Assembly (NCBI GenBank): GCA_019689975.1
Contig: JADGGK010000007.1
Coordinates: forward strand, 1 to 64,000
Source: Pseudolabrys sp.
GTDB lineage: Bacteria > Pseudomonadota > Alphaproteobacteria > Rhizobiales > Xanthobacteraceae
Length of the DNA: 64,000 bases
Reading direction: 5' to 3'
Shown here in pieces: positions 26,061-35,193 of this stretch. A program made the position numbers and the translations under genes. The notes beneath the pieces were generated by a model. The model did no database searches and was not told the DNA's origin. It saw nothing but the letters and a program-made list of their open reading frames with translations. The stretch's first letter is position 1. Each line of letters starts with the position of its first letter.

Positions 26061-26921
26061 ATGTCACCCGTTTTTCGTTTCGCGCCGTCGCCCAACGGCT
26101 TTCTTCATCTGGGCCATGCGCTGTCGGCGATGCTCAACGCCGACCTCGCCATAGCCGGCGGCGGACGTTTTCTGTTGCGCATCGACGATATTGACGCCGC
26201 ACGCTGCAAGCCCGAGTACGAGGCGGCAATCTACGAGGACTTGGCGTGGCTCGGGCTGCATTGGGAACGGCCGGTACGTCGCCAATCGGATCATCTCGCG
26301 TCCTATCGGGCCGCCCTCGCCCAACTGGAGGCGATGGGTCTTGTTTATCCGAGCTTCGAAAGCCGTGCCGAGCTGGCGCGAATCGCGGCCGCGCATCGAT
26401 CCTGGCCCCGCGACCCGGACGGAGCGCCGCTCTATCCGGGTCGCGGCAAATCGATGCCCGAGGCCGAGCGCAGGCAGCGAATGCAGGCGGGAGAACCCTA
26501 CTCGCTGCGCCTAGACATGCAGGCCGCGCGGGCGCGCGTCGGCGTGCTGACCTGGGAGGAAACCGGTCGCGGACCGGCCGGCGAAACCGGTATCATCGCT
26601 GCGGATCCTGCGGCATGGGGCGACGTGATTTTGGCGCGCAAAGACGCCCCGGCGAGCTATCATTTGGCGGTGGTCGTGGATGACGCCGCCCAGGGTGTCA
26701 CCGACGTGGTGCGGGGGCAGGATCTGTTTCACGCGACGTCCCTGCACCGGCTGCTGCAGGTGCTGCTTGGCCTGCCCGCGCCACGCTACCGGCATCACAG
26801 GCTCGTTCTAGACCGCGACGGCAGGAAGCTCTCGAAGTCGAACGCCGCCACGGCCTTACGCGAGCTGCGCGCCCGAGGTATCAGCCCAGTCGAGATCCGC
26901 CGCCGTATCGGTCTCGATTAA
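26061..26921 (+). CDS. gluQ: Glutamyl-Q tRNA(Asp) synthetase
   Basis: 286 residues, a truncated GluRS-like enzyme that attaches glutamate to queuosine 34 of tRNA-Asp. The class I signatures are FAPSPNGFLHLGHA (residues 7-20) and KLSKSN (about 256-261). No anticodon-binding domain, as expected. The zinc site normally seen as CFC after VYP is replaced by SFE (S98, E100), so the zinc finger is lost. ATG 26061 matches the family start; the frame is open far upstream only as a shadow of the AlkA-type gene. Confidence 0.9.
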   Translation: MSPVFRFAPSPNGFLHLGHALSAMLNADLAIAGGGRFLLRIDDIDAARCKPEYEAAIYEDLAWLGLHWERPVRRQSDHLASYRAALAQLEAMGLVYPSFESRAELARIAAAHRSWPRDPDGAPLYPGRGKSMPEAERRQRMQAGEPYSLRLDMQAARARVGVLTWEETGRGPAGETGIIAADPAAWGDVILARKDAPASYHLAVVVDDAAQGVTDVVRGQDLFHATSLHRLLQVLLGLPAPRYRHHRLVLDRDGRKLSKSNAATALRELRARGISPVEIRRRIGLD

Positions 26922-26964
26922 TACGTCGGCCCGTGGCATGGTCGCGCCAGCACGGGCTCGACAG

Positions 26965-28134
26965 ATGGCTGAACGCAAGCGAAAGCGAAGATCCTCTCGT
27001 GTGCGTCGCACGCCATCGGCGCGTGCCGTCGAGACGTCGCTTGCAGGTATTGCGCACGATATTCGCACGCCGCTCACGGGCATCGTGGCTCTCGCCGAGC
27101 TGCTGGCGACGTCCGATCTGGGTCCGCGCGAGCGTGGCTGGGCGGAGGCGCTGAAGAGCGGTGCGGACCATGTGGCGGCGATGGCAACGTTGATCGTCGA
27201 CGCTGCCAGGGCGGCACATGGACGCCTCGCTTTGCGCCGCGAGCCGTTCTCGCCGCGTTTGCTCGCCGAGAACGTAGGGCAGGGACTTGCCGCGCGCGCA
27301 GCCATGAAAGGTATCGGGGTCGAGATTGCGATCGCTCCTGATTTTCCCGACGCCGCTGTCGGCGACGCGGTGCGGTTGCGTGCCGCGCTGGAGAATCTCG
27401 TCGATAATGCCGTGAAATTCACCGATGGCGGCCGCGTGACCTTGACCGCCGCGGTCGAGCCGGCCGTGCGCAACCGCCTGCGCCTCGTTTTCACGGTGGT
27501 CGACAGTGGTATTGGCATGAGTTCCGCCGAGCTGAAGAAATTGTTCAGACCTTTTGCGCAAGCGAACACCGATACCGCGCGCCGCTACGGCGGCGCCGGC
27601 CTCGGCCTCTCTCTCGTCAAGCGCATCGCCGAGGCGATGGGAGGAGATCTGGAAGTTTCCAGCAGGAAAGGCGTGGGCTCCACGTTCCGTTTCACAGCGC
27701 TGGTCGAGCGCGCAGCCGCGCGGCCGCAAGCCGAGCAGGGAGAAGGACCTGTGCGCTCCGCGCGTTCGCTCAAGGTGCTGTGCGCGGAGGACAACCCTTA
27801 CGGCCGCGTGGTGATGAAAACCATCCTGTCGGAGCTCGGACACAGCGCCGACTTCGTCGAGACGGGAGAGGCGGCGATTCAGGCGGTCGAACGCGGTGGC
27901 TATGACGCGGTGCTGATGGACGTGACGCTGTCGGGCCTCGACGGAATTGCGGCGACCAAAGCCATCCGCTCGCTTCCGGGCAGCGCCGGTCAGGTGCCGG
28001 TGATCGGCATATCCGGCAAGACCGGAGACGACGAGCAAGCGGCGCGCGCCGCCGGTATGAATTTTTATTTCCGTAAGCCGGTGAACCTGGGAAAACTCGC
28101 CCAGGCGCTGGCGACGATCACGCCGCAAAAGTGA
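26965..28134 (+). CDS. Hybrid histidine kinase/response regulator without sensor domain
   Basis: About 389 residues. HisKA with phospho-acceptor His in AHDIRTPLTG (about residue 31), HATPase with N-box ENLVDNAVKF, G1 DSGIGM and G2 GGAGLGLSLVKR, then a receiver domain with phospho-acceptor D in LMDVTLSG and the lysine in FRKPVN. There is no transmembrane segment or PAS/GAF input, only a basic 25-residue N-terminus, so it is cytosolic and senses through an unseen partner. Alternative ATG at 26938. It starts within about 45 bases of the gluQ stop. No separate response regulator is encoded nearby. Confidence 0.9.
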   Translation: MAERKRKRRSSRVRRTPSARAVETSLAGIAHDIRTPLTGIVALAELLATSDLGPRERGWAEALKSGADHVAAMATLIVDAARAAHGRLALRREPFSPRLLAENVGQGLAARAAMKGIGVEIAIAPDFPDAAVGDAVRLRAALENLVDNAVKFTDGGRVTLTAAVEPAVRNRLRLVFTVVDSGIGMSSAELKKLFRPFAQANTDTARRYGGAGLGLSLVKRIAEAMGGDLEVSSRKGVGSTFRFTALVERAAARPQAEQGEGPVRSARSLKVLCAEDNPYGRVVMKTILSELGHSADFVETGEAAIQAVERGGYDAVLMDVTLSGLDGIAATKAIRSLPGSAGQVPVIGISGKTGDDEQAARAAGMNFYFRKPVNLGKLAQALATITPQK

Positions 28135-28299
28135 TCGGCGGCTGCGGCGACGGCAAGGCAGAAATATCTGCTGCGATCCGAGCCACCGGGTTGGAAACGT
28201 CGTTCGGCGTTTCGTCTTGATTTCGTTGGCGCGTTCCCCGGCACTTAGGTCGCACGCCTTTGAAAGGGTGTGGCATGGTGCGCCAGGAGAATTGGAGCG

Positions 28300-30267
28300 T
28301 CACGTATTGGCCGCAGCATTGGCGCGTTCGACGATGCGCACCAAGTCCGACATGATGCGGTTCAATTCGAAATCCTTCGGGGTGTACACGGCCGCCACCC
28401 CCGCCTTTTCAAGCGCTTCGGCATCCTCGGGCGGGATGATGCCGCCGACGACTACGGGGACGTCAAGTCCGGCATCCTTCATGCGCCTGACCACATCCTG
28501 CACCAGTGGCAGATGGCTACCGGAGAGCACGGACAATCCGATCACGTGTGCCTTTTCCTTGCAGGCGGCGCTCACGAGCTCTTCCGGCGTGAAGCGAATG
28601 CCTTCGTAGACCACCTGCATGCCCGCATCACGTGCGCGCACCGCGATCTGCTCGGCGCCGTTGGAATGGCCGTCGAGTCCGGGTTTGCCGACGAGGAAGG
28701 TCAGGCGACGTCCAAGTTTTCGCGACACGCGCTCGACCTGAGCGCGGATATCGTCGAGGCCGGTGACGTCGTTGCGCATCGCGCTACCGACGCCGGTCGG
28801 CGCCCGGTATTCACCAAAGGCTTGGCGCAGTGTCCAACCCCATTCGCCGGTGGTCACGCCCGCTTTTGCGCAGCGGATAGAAGCCGGCATGATGTTGGCA
28901 CCGCTTTCGGCGGCACGACGCAGTTCCTCGAGCGCGTCGCGTACCGCCGCGGCGTCGCGCTGTTCGCGCCATGCCTTCAATCGTTCTATCTGATTGCGTT
29001 CCGCGTCCTCCGCGACGACGCAGACCGCCCCGGCCGCGTGAGCGAGCGGCGAGGGCTCGCTCTCGACATATCGGTTGACGCCGACAACAATCTGCTCGCC
29101 GCGTTCGATCGCTTCGAGCCGTGCGGTATTGCTCTCGACGAGTTGCCGCTTCATGTAACCGTTTTCAACCGCGGCGACGGCACCTCCCATCGCTTCGATG
29201 CGCTTGAGCTCGTCTTTCGCCGCCGCTTTCAGCTCCGCAACCTTGCGGGCAATTTCCAGCGAGCCGTCGAAGATATCGCCGTATTCGAGCAGATCGGTCT
29301 CATAGGCGAGAATCTGCTGCATGCGCAGCGACCATTGTTGGTCCCACGGTCGCGGTAGACCCAGCGCCTCGTTCCAGGCCGGCAGTTGCACGGCGCGCGC
29401 ACGCGCGCCCTTGGACAGCGTTGCCGCTAACATCTCGATTAGAATGCGAGCGATATTGTTTTCCGGCTGCTGCTCCGTCAGACCGAGCGAGTTGACCTGC
29501 ACGCCATAGCGGAACAGCCTCTGTTTGGGATCGGCGACGCCGTAACGTTCACGCGTGATCTCATCCCACAATTCGGTAAAGGCGCGCATCTTGCACAGCT
29601 CGGTGATGAAGCGCAGCCCAGCGTTGACGAAAAAAGAGATGCGTCCTACGACCTCGCCCATCCTTGCGGGAGGAACCTCGCCGGATGCCGTCACCGTGTC
29701 GAGCACCGCAATGGCGGTTGCGAGCGAGAAGGCGAGTTCTTGCACCGGTGTCGCGCCCGCTTCCTGCAAGTGATAGGAACAGACGTTGATCGGGTTCCAC
29801 TTCGGCGCTTCTTTCACCGTGAAAAGAATCACGTCCTTGGTCAGCCGCATCGACGGCGCCGGAGGAAACACGTAGGTCCCGCGCGATAGATATTCCTTGA
29901 TGATGTCGTTTTGAATCGTGCCTTGCAGTTGCGCCCGGGGTGCACCCTGCTCGTCGGCGAGGGCGAAATAGAGCGCCATCAGCCACGCCGCCGTGGCGTT
30001 GATGGTCATCGAGACATTCATCGAAGCGAGCGGAATGCCGTCGAACAGGGCCCGCATATCGCCGAGGTGACAAATCGGCACGCCGACCCGGCCGACTTCG
30101 CCCCGCGCCAGCACATGGTCGGAATCGTAGCCCGTCTGCGTCGGCAGGTCGAAGGCGACCGACAGGCCGGTCTGTCCTTTGGACAGGTTCCGTCGATAGA
30201 GCGCGTTGGATTCCGCGGCCGTCGAGTGGCCGGCATAGGTGCGGAAGATCCAAGGTTTGGCGCGCAT
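28300..30267 (-). CDS. ecm: Ethylmalonyl-CoA mutase
   Basis: Coenzyme-B12-dependent conversion of (2R)-ethylmalonyl-CoA to methylsuccinyl-CoA in the ethylmalonyl-CoA pathway. 655 residues: mutase barrel opening PWIFRTYAGHSTAAESNALY, substrate segment FDLPTQTGYDSDH, and a C-terminal B12 domain with DGHSNG, where H534 replaces the benzimidazole ligand of cobalt. The length and TYAGHSTA opening fit Ecm (formerly MeaA) rather than methylmalonyl-CoA mutase. It is divergent from ccr, with a shared 156-base control region. The product is the substrate of Mcd, encoded at 35194. Confidence 0.94.
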   Translation of the reverse strand: MRAKPWIFRTYAGHSTAAESNALYRRNLSKGQTGLSVAFDLPTQTGYDSDHVLARGEVGRVGVPICHLGDMRALFDGIPLASMNVSMTINATAAWLMALYFALADEQGAPRAQLQGTIQNDIIKEYLSRGTYVFPPAPSMRLTKDVILFTVKEAPKWNPINVCSYHLQEAGATPVQELAFSLATAIAVLDTVTASGEVPPARMGEVVGRISFFVNAGLRFITELCKMRAFTELWDEITRERYGVADPKQRLFRYGVQVNSLGLTEQQPENNIARILIEMLAATLSKGARARAVQLPAWNEALGLPRPWDQQWSLRMQQILAYETDLLEYGDIFDGSLEIARKVAELKAAAKDELKRIEAMGGAVAAVENGYMKRQLVESNTARLEAIERGEQIVVGVNRYVESEPSPLAHAAGAVCVVAEDAERNQIERLKAWREQRDAAAVRDALEELRRAAESGANIMPASIRCAKAGVTTGEWGWTLRQAFGEYRAPTGVGSAMRNDVTGLDDIRAQVERVSRKLGRRLTFLVGKPGLDGHSNGAEQIAVRARDAGMQVVYEGIRFTPEELVSAACKEKAHVIGLSVLSGSHLPLVQDVVRRMKDAGLDVPVVVGGIIPPEDAEALEKAGVAAVYTPKDFELNRIMSDLVRIVERANAAANT

Positions 30268-30299
30268 CGGCGTGTGACAGCCAGTTTGGCGCGCCTTTC

Positions 30300-30380
30300 A
30301 TTGCGATGCAACAAGAATAAGCCCTTAAAGGCGGAAGAAATAGGTTGTTCTTTGATCCAATCATTTTGTTGCATCGCAAT
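30300..30380. promoter_or_regulatory. Perfect 15-bp inverted repeat between ecm and ccr, candidate operator pair
   Basis: ATTGCGATGCAACAA (30300-30314) and TTGTTGCATCGCAAT (30366-30380) are exact reverse complements, 51 bases apart. Each arm holds its own small palindrome, TTGC-NNN-GCAA. The intervening sequence is AT-rich compared with the flanking genes, as expected of a divergent promoter. In Methylobacterium extorquens ccr is activated by the TetR-type regulator CcrR, but I cannot say whether this is the same site. Confidence 0.6.
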
Positions 30381-30423
30381 ATGGATTGCGGCAGACTGCT
30401 CCCTGGATCACGAGGGACTTGCC

Positions 30424-31704
30424 ATGCGGTCCGCCGCTTCGAAGAAAGGCCTTGCGCCCCTGAAGGACCTGTACGGGATCGGCGAAATCCCGCCGCTCGG
30501 TCATGTGCCGGCAAAGATGCATGCGTGGGTGATCCGCAAGGAGCGGCACGGCCCGCCCGAGCAGTCGTTCAAGCTCGAGGTCGTGCCGACCTGGCGGATC
30601 GGCGAGGACGAGGTGCTGCTGCTCGTCATGGCCGGCGGGGTCAACTACAACGGCGTGTGGGCGGGGCTCGGCCAGCCGATCTCGACACTCGACGTGCACG
30701 GGCAGCCGTATCACATCGCGGGCTCGGATGCGTCCGGCGTGGTTTGGGCGGTCGGCAGCAAGGTCAGACGCTGGAAAGTCGGCGACGAAGTTATCGTCCA
30801 TTGCAATCAGGATGACGGCGACGACGAGGACTGCAATGGCGGCGATCCGCTGCTGTCGCCTTCACAGCGCATCTGGGGTTACGAGACGCCGGACGGTTCC
30901 TTTGCGCAGTTCTGTCGCGTCCAGTCGCGGCAATTGATGCCGAAACCCGCACATCTGACCTGGGAGGAGTCCGCCTGCTACACGCTGACGCTCGCGACCG
31001 CCTATCGGATGCTGTTTGGACACCCGCCGCACACCTTGAAGCCGGGCGACAACGTGCTGGTTTGGGGGGCGTCGGGAGGTCTCGGCGTTTTCGGCGTGCA
31101 GTTGGCTGCCGCCTCCGGTGCCAATGCCATCGGCGTCGTTTCCGATGATTCGAAAGCGGAATATGTTTTCAATCTCGGCGCCAAAGGCGTGATTAATCGC
31201 AAACAGTTCAACTGCTGGGGTCCGTTGCCGCAGGTCAATTCCCCCGCATATGGCGAATGGGTCAAGGAGGCGCGACGTTTCGGCAAGGCGATTTGGGATA
31301 TCACCGGCAAGCGCGACGTCGACATTGTGTTCGAGCATCCCGGCGAGCAGACCTTTCCGGTCTCGTGCATGGTGGTCAAGCGCGGTGGTATGGTGGTGTT
31401 CTGCGCCGGGACGACGGGTTACAACCTCACCTTCGATGCGCGTTATGTCTGGATGCGGCAGAAGCGCATCCAGGGATCGCATTTTGCCCATTTGAAGCAG
31501 GCCTCCGCCGCGAACCGCTTCGTGCTCGAGCGTCGTATCGACCCGTGTCTGAGCAAGATCTTCACCTGGGACGACATCCCGAAGGCGCACACCATGATGT
31601 GGAAGAACCAGCATCCGCCGGGCAACATGGCGGTCATGGTCAATGCGCCGGCGACAGGACTCAAGAGCCTCGAGGATGTGCTGGCGTTCACGGGCGAGGC
31701 CTGA
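30424..31704 (+). CDS. ccr: Crotonyl-CoA carboxylase/reductase
   Basis: NADPH-dependent reductive carboxylation of crotonyl-CoA to ethylmalonyl-CoA, the committed step of the ethylmalonyl-CoA pathway. 426 residues of the MDR family: AGGVNYNGVWAGLG, HIAGSDASGVVWAVG, the CNQDDGDDEDCNGGDP acidic insert typical of Ccr, nucleotide motif VWGASGGLGVFGVQLA, and the C-terminal HFAHLKQASAAN and NQHPPGNMAVMV blocks. ATG 30424 fits the family length. It is transcribed away from ecm across the inverted repeat at 30300-30380. Confidence 0.96.
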   Translation: MRSAASKKGLAPLKDLYGIGEIPPLGHVPAKMHAWVIRKERHGPPEQSFKLEVVPTWRIGEDEVLLLVMAGGVNYNGVWAGLGQPISTLDVHGQPYHIAGSDASGVVWAVGSKVRRWKVGDEVIVHCNQDDGDDEDCNGGDPLLSPSQRIWGYETPDGSFAQFCRVQSRQLMPKPAHLTWEESACYTLTLATAYRMLFGHPPHTLKPGDNVLVWGASGGLGVFGVQLAAASGANAIGVVSDDSKAEYVFNLGAKGVINRKQFNCWGPLPQVNSPAYGEWVKEARRFGKAIWDITGKRDVDIVFEHPGEQTFPVSCMVVKRGGMVVFCAGTTGYNLTFDARYVWMRQKRIQGSHFAHLKQASAANRFVLERRIDPCLSKIFTWDDIPKAHTMMWKNQHPPGNMAVMVNAPATGLKSLEDVLAFTGEA

Positions 31705-31790
31705 GCGCGAATCCCGAATTGACGTTGTCCGATAAAAACGACAGACGGCGCAAAGAATGCGCCGGCGCGCGGATTCGTAGCACCCGCGCG

Positions 31791-32636
31791 TCAGGACGCC
31801 TTGTTGCGTTCCTGAAGGATCACGGCATTGAGTTCGCCGCCGTAGATGAAGATCGAGGCGCAGACGTAAAGAAAGACCAGCGCGATCATGGCTGACGCAA
31901 GCCCCGCATACATCGACACATAGGCAAAGGCGTAGTTCGCCAAATAGCGACCGAACGCGGCGCCGCTCGCCAGCCATAGCAGCAGCGTTGCAACGATGCC
32001 GGGCGCGATATCCCGAAACGAACGTCGGCCTGCCGGCAGCCAAAAGTGGGCGGTCAACAGTGCGATGATCAAGACGGCCGCCGCCACCGCGTAGCGCGTC
32101 ACCGTAATCAGATAATCGAAGGACGCAAGTCGCGGCACGTAAGTGACAAGCTTGTCCCAGAGCAACGGGGCAAAGACCACTAGAAAGGAGAAGGCCAACA
32201 TCGCCACGGCGCCGATAAGGACGAACAGGATCGACTCCAGGCGCAGCAGCCACCAGGAACGGGTTTCGGTCAGGTCGTAAGCGCGGTTGAGACCGACGCG
32301 CAGGCTCTCAACCCCGCCGGAGGCGAAATAGATCGCGGCAAGGAGGCCGAAGGTCAGCACGTCGCCGCGTGTATTGGTAAGCACGCCGGTGATGTCGTCC
32401 GCGATCGGCGCCGCCACCTCTTTGGGCCAGGCCTCGAGCAGGATGCGCGCGGCTTCATCGGCCAGCTCCTTGGAGCCAAACAGAAACCCGGCGAGCGCCG
32501 TGACAACGATGAGAAAAGGGAACATCGCCATGAGGGTGGAGAGCGCGATATGGCTGGCAATGGCCCAGCCGTCATCGGCGAGAAAATGACGGAAGGCGTC
32601 GGCTGCGAGCCGGAATGGCAATAGCCGAAGGCGCAA
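31791..32636 (-). CDS. YihY/BrkB family inner-membrane protein
   Basis: About 281 residues with six hydrophobic helices: SHIALSTLMAMFPFLIVV, TFGLLAAIYFASGGVESLRVGLNRAY (the family core), and later FLYVCASIFIYGGELNAVI. The YihY/BrkB family (once named ribonuclease BN) has no agreed function. TTG 32636 with GGAG seven bases upstream is the likely start; the upstream in-frame stretch is arginine/proline-rich. It converges with ccr. Confidence 0.85.
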   Translation of the reverse strand: MRLRLLPFRLAADAFRHFLADDGWAIASHIALSTLMAMFPFLIVVTALAGFLFGSKELADEAARILLEAWPKEVAAPIADDITGVLTNTRGDVLTFGLLAAIYFASGGVESLRVGLNRAYDLTETRSWWLLRLESILFVLIGAVAMLAFSFLVVFAPLLWDKLVTYVPRLASFDYLITVTRYAVAAAVLIIALLTAHFWLPAGRRSFRDIAPGIVATLLLWLASGAAFGRYLANYAFAYVSMYAGLASAMIALVFLYVCASIFIYGGELNAVILQERNKAS

Positions 32637-32990
32637 AAGACCGCTCCAAAGCAGGCACCAGGTTTCAGATTGGCGACGGATCTGGCTTTTGCAAGCCGGT
32701 CGCGGGCAGGACGGTGTTGGCGCAAATCGGGTCCATCGCGACGCGCGAGGATCGGGCCGCGCCGGCAATGGTCGAACGGAGCGGGGGCGGCGTGCGGCCG
32801 GCAGGCCAGTTGGCGCGATACATCGATGATCCGCGAAGATATACAGCAACCCTGTGGCGCCTCGCTCGTTTTTTGAAGGGAAATCCGAGGCGCGAGCGCG
32901 TGGCTTGGACAGGGCGCATGCGGCATGTTTTCTTCGCCCCGACCGCTGATCGCGGGGACGGATTTGTGAAAGCGTGAATGTGCGCGCAGG
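32637..32990. other. 354-bp gap, no supported gene
   Basis: Only arginine-rich, unrecognisable open frames are present. It contains the promoter region of the BrkB-type gene and the 3' end of the chemoreceptor gene. I see no RNA gene or repeat. Confidence 0.4.
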
Positions 32991-35003
32991 CTAGGCCGAC
33001 TGCACGTTGAGCAAGAATTGGCGTACCTCGGCCTCGAGATTCTCGGCTTCGAGGGCAACCGCATCGGCAAGATTTTTGACGTCCGCGGCAGTGGCGCGAG
33101 CGTCGCTCGATGCGCCAGCGACCCGGCTCATGGATTGGGCGCCCACGCGCGCCTCGTCGGAGGCGCGGTTGACGCCCTTGGCAATCGAGGCAACCGCCGA
33201 ATTCTGTTGGTCCACCGTCGCCGCGACGCTCGTGGCCATGCCAGAGAGATCGCGAATGATGGCGTTGACCTGCTCGATTGCCTGCGACGCGTCGGCAGCC
33301 GCGGACTGAATCGACTCGATCTGCTGGGCGATCTCCTCCGTCGCCTTGGCCGTTTGCGCCGCGAGCGATTTCACCTCAGAGGCGACCACGGCGAAGCCCT
33401 TGCCCGATTCGCCGGCGCGCGCCGCCTCGATAGTGGCATTGAGCGCCAGCAGATTGGTCTGTCCCGCGATTGCTTGGATCAGGCCCACGACTTCGCCGAT
33501 GCGCGTCGCGGCGCCCGCGAGGTCGGCCATTGTCGCAACCGTCCTTTCGGCTTCCGATACCGCGCGGGCGGCGACACCCGTCGACTTGGCGGCCTGTTGG
33601 GCGATTTCGCCGATGGAAACAACCAACTCCTCCACCGAACCGGCTGCTGCCGTGACGTTCTCGGACGCGGCGATGACGCGCCGCTCGGCACTCGCGGCCT
33701 CCGAAGACACGGTGTCGGCGGCCTTGTTGAGATTGGTAGAGCTCATTTCAAGTTTTGCCGAGGTCGATCGGAGCTTTTCCAGCGCCGCTTCGACGGAATG
33801 CTTGAATTCGCCGATCGTTGCCGCGATTGAACTCGCGCGTCGCTCGCGCGCCTCATTCTCTTTTGCCTGTGCGGCGGACAGGCGATCGCGGTCGACCATG
33901 TTGTCGCGGAATACGATCACGCTGCGAGCCATAGCCCCGATCTCGTCGCGCAATCCGGTCGCGGGAATGTGCGCCCCGATCTCGCCTTCCGCGAGCCGCT
34001 TCATGACCGCCGCGAGCCCGTTGAGAGGCCGCGTGATGCTGCGCCCGATCACCCAACTCAGGCCAAGGCCGAGAATGGCCATGGCAATGCCGACGGAAAT
34101 GATGCCGGCACGGGTGTGCAATTGCGAGGCAGCGAGCGCCGCCGAGGCGCGGCTCGCCACCGCATTGGCCGACTGAATGATCGCGTCGGCTCGCGGCAAC
34201 AAGCTCTCGCTGTCAACATCCAGGAGCGCGCGCAGGGGGTGGGCGCGGTCGCTCACCGCGATCCAGCGCTCGAACGTTTCCGCGTAGTGTGCGACCTCCT
34301 GCTCGAGCTTCTGCTTCATCTCCGGGGTGCCATCAATATTTGCGAACGTGTCGGTAAAGGTCTTGTAGGCGGAGACGAATTGCTGGTGGGTAAGATCGGT
34401 TGCGTCGAGTCGGTATTCCATCACGTAATGCTGCATGGCGAGCAGCAGCATGCGCAGCTTTTGCGCGTCGCTGCTCGCAAGCCAGCTCATGTTGTCATTG
34501 ATAGCACGCTCGATGGCGTTGCCGGCCGACCGGAGTTCGGCGCGCAAGCCGTCATTTTCCGTGAATCCGAGCGTGCGCTGTTCGGCGACCAGTTTGTCGA
34601 AATAAGCCTTGATCTCTTTGAGCGTGCTGCGCAGCGCCGCGATATCCTCTGTCCCCGCGCCACCAATCGAGCGCTCGATCAGGCTCAGGCTCCTGCTGGC
34701 CTCGTCCTGCGAGGCATTGAAAGCCTCGATCTGCGTGTGACGGGGCGAGACGATGAAATCCTTGGCCGAAATCCGCATGGCGGCGAGGGCGATCTTGAAA
34801 TCGCGGCTTGCATCGGCGAGCTGACGGGCCCGTTCGGCGGTATTGAAGGCTGTGGCAACGCCGCCTTCCCCCGAAATGAACGTGACCCCGTTGGCAAAAA
34901 AGCCGACGAGCGGGATCAGTGCGAGCAGGACGATGCGGGTGCGCACCGATATCGCACCGGCGTAACGGAGTAGCCGTCGCAGATTTGACCGGGCGCGCTC
35001 CAT
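32991..35003 (-). CDS. Methyl-accepting chemotaxis protein
   Basis: 670-residue chemoreceptor. Transmembrane helix 1 is at about 24-43; a periplasmic all-helical region of about 255 residues follows, then transmembrane helix 2 at about 299-321, HAMP at 320-373, and the MA signalling domain whose hairpin tip reads [22 protein letters not shown]. The long helical sensor resembles the bimodular four-helix type that binds organic acids, but no ligand can be named. ATG 35003 starts with a basic stretch before helix 1. It is divergent from mcd, 190 bases away. Confidence 0.94.
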   Translation of the reverse strand: MERARSNLRRLLRYAGAISVRTRIVLLALIPLVGFFANGVTFISGEGGVATAFNTAERARQLADASRDFKIALAAMRISAKDFIVSPRHTQIEAFNASQDEASRSLSLIERSIGGAGTEDIAALRSTLKEIKAYFDKLVAEQRTLGFTENDGLRAELRSAGNAIERAINDNMSWLASSDAQKLRMLLLAMQHYVMEYRLDATDLTHQQFVSAYKTFTDTFANIDGTPEMKQKLEQEVAHYAETFERWIAVSDRAHPLRALLDVDSESLLPRADAIIQSANAVASRASAALAASQLHTRAGIISVGIAMAILGLGLSWVIGRSITRPLNGLAAVMKRLAEGEIGAHIPATGLRDEIGAMARSVIVFRDNMVDRDRLSAAQAKENEARERRASSIAATIGEFKHSVEAALEKLRSTSAKLEMSSTNLNKAADTVSSEAASAERRVIAASENVTAAAGSVEELVVSIGEIAQQAAKSTGVAARAVSEAERTVATMADLAGAATRIGEVVGLIQAIAGQTNLLALNATIEAARAGESGKGFAVVASEVKSLAAQTAKATEEIAQQIESIQSAAADASQAIEQVNAIIRDLSGMATSVAATVDQQNSAVASIAKGVNRASDEARVGAQSMSRVAGASSDARATAADVKNLADAVALEAENLEAEVRQFLLNVQSA

Positions 35004-35080
35004 GCCGTGTCGCCGAGATTTGTGCGGGGTGGCCGGAATTGCGTCAGTGACAGGGGCATGGAACTCCGAAATGGTTAATT

Positions 35081-35140
35081 TTGTAGCAATTCGCAAAAAA
35101 CGGCGGAAATACCGGCCCTGCCCGGGTTGCCGCTTTGCAA
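35081..35140. promoter_or_regulatory. TTGC/GCAA half-sites upstream of mcd
   Basis: TTGTAGCAATTCGCAA (35081-35096) and TTGC-CGCTTT-GCAA (35127-35140) lie in the short divergent region between the chemoreceptor gene and mcd. They carry the same TTGC and GCAA elements as the ecm/ccr inverted repeat, with different spacing. The second also contains TTTGCAA, close to the TTTGCAAA element of short-chain acyl-CoA regulators (PccR type). Shared regulation is inference. Confidence 0.35.
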
Positions 35141-35193
35141 TTGTGCACCGCACGCATAGTCTGCAGGAAAGCAAAACACCCGTGGGATTGCCG

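Noticed and set aside
28270-29358. 362-codon open frame on the + strand
   Set aside because: Antisense shadow of ecm, whose protein is complete and highly conserved.
30862-32253. 463-codon open frame on the - strand
   Set aside because: It is the antisense shadow of ccr and part of the BrkB-type gene; composition is arginine/histidine-rich and matches no family.
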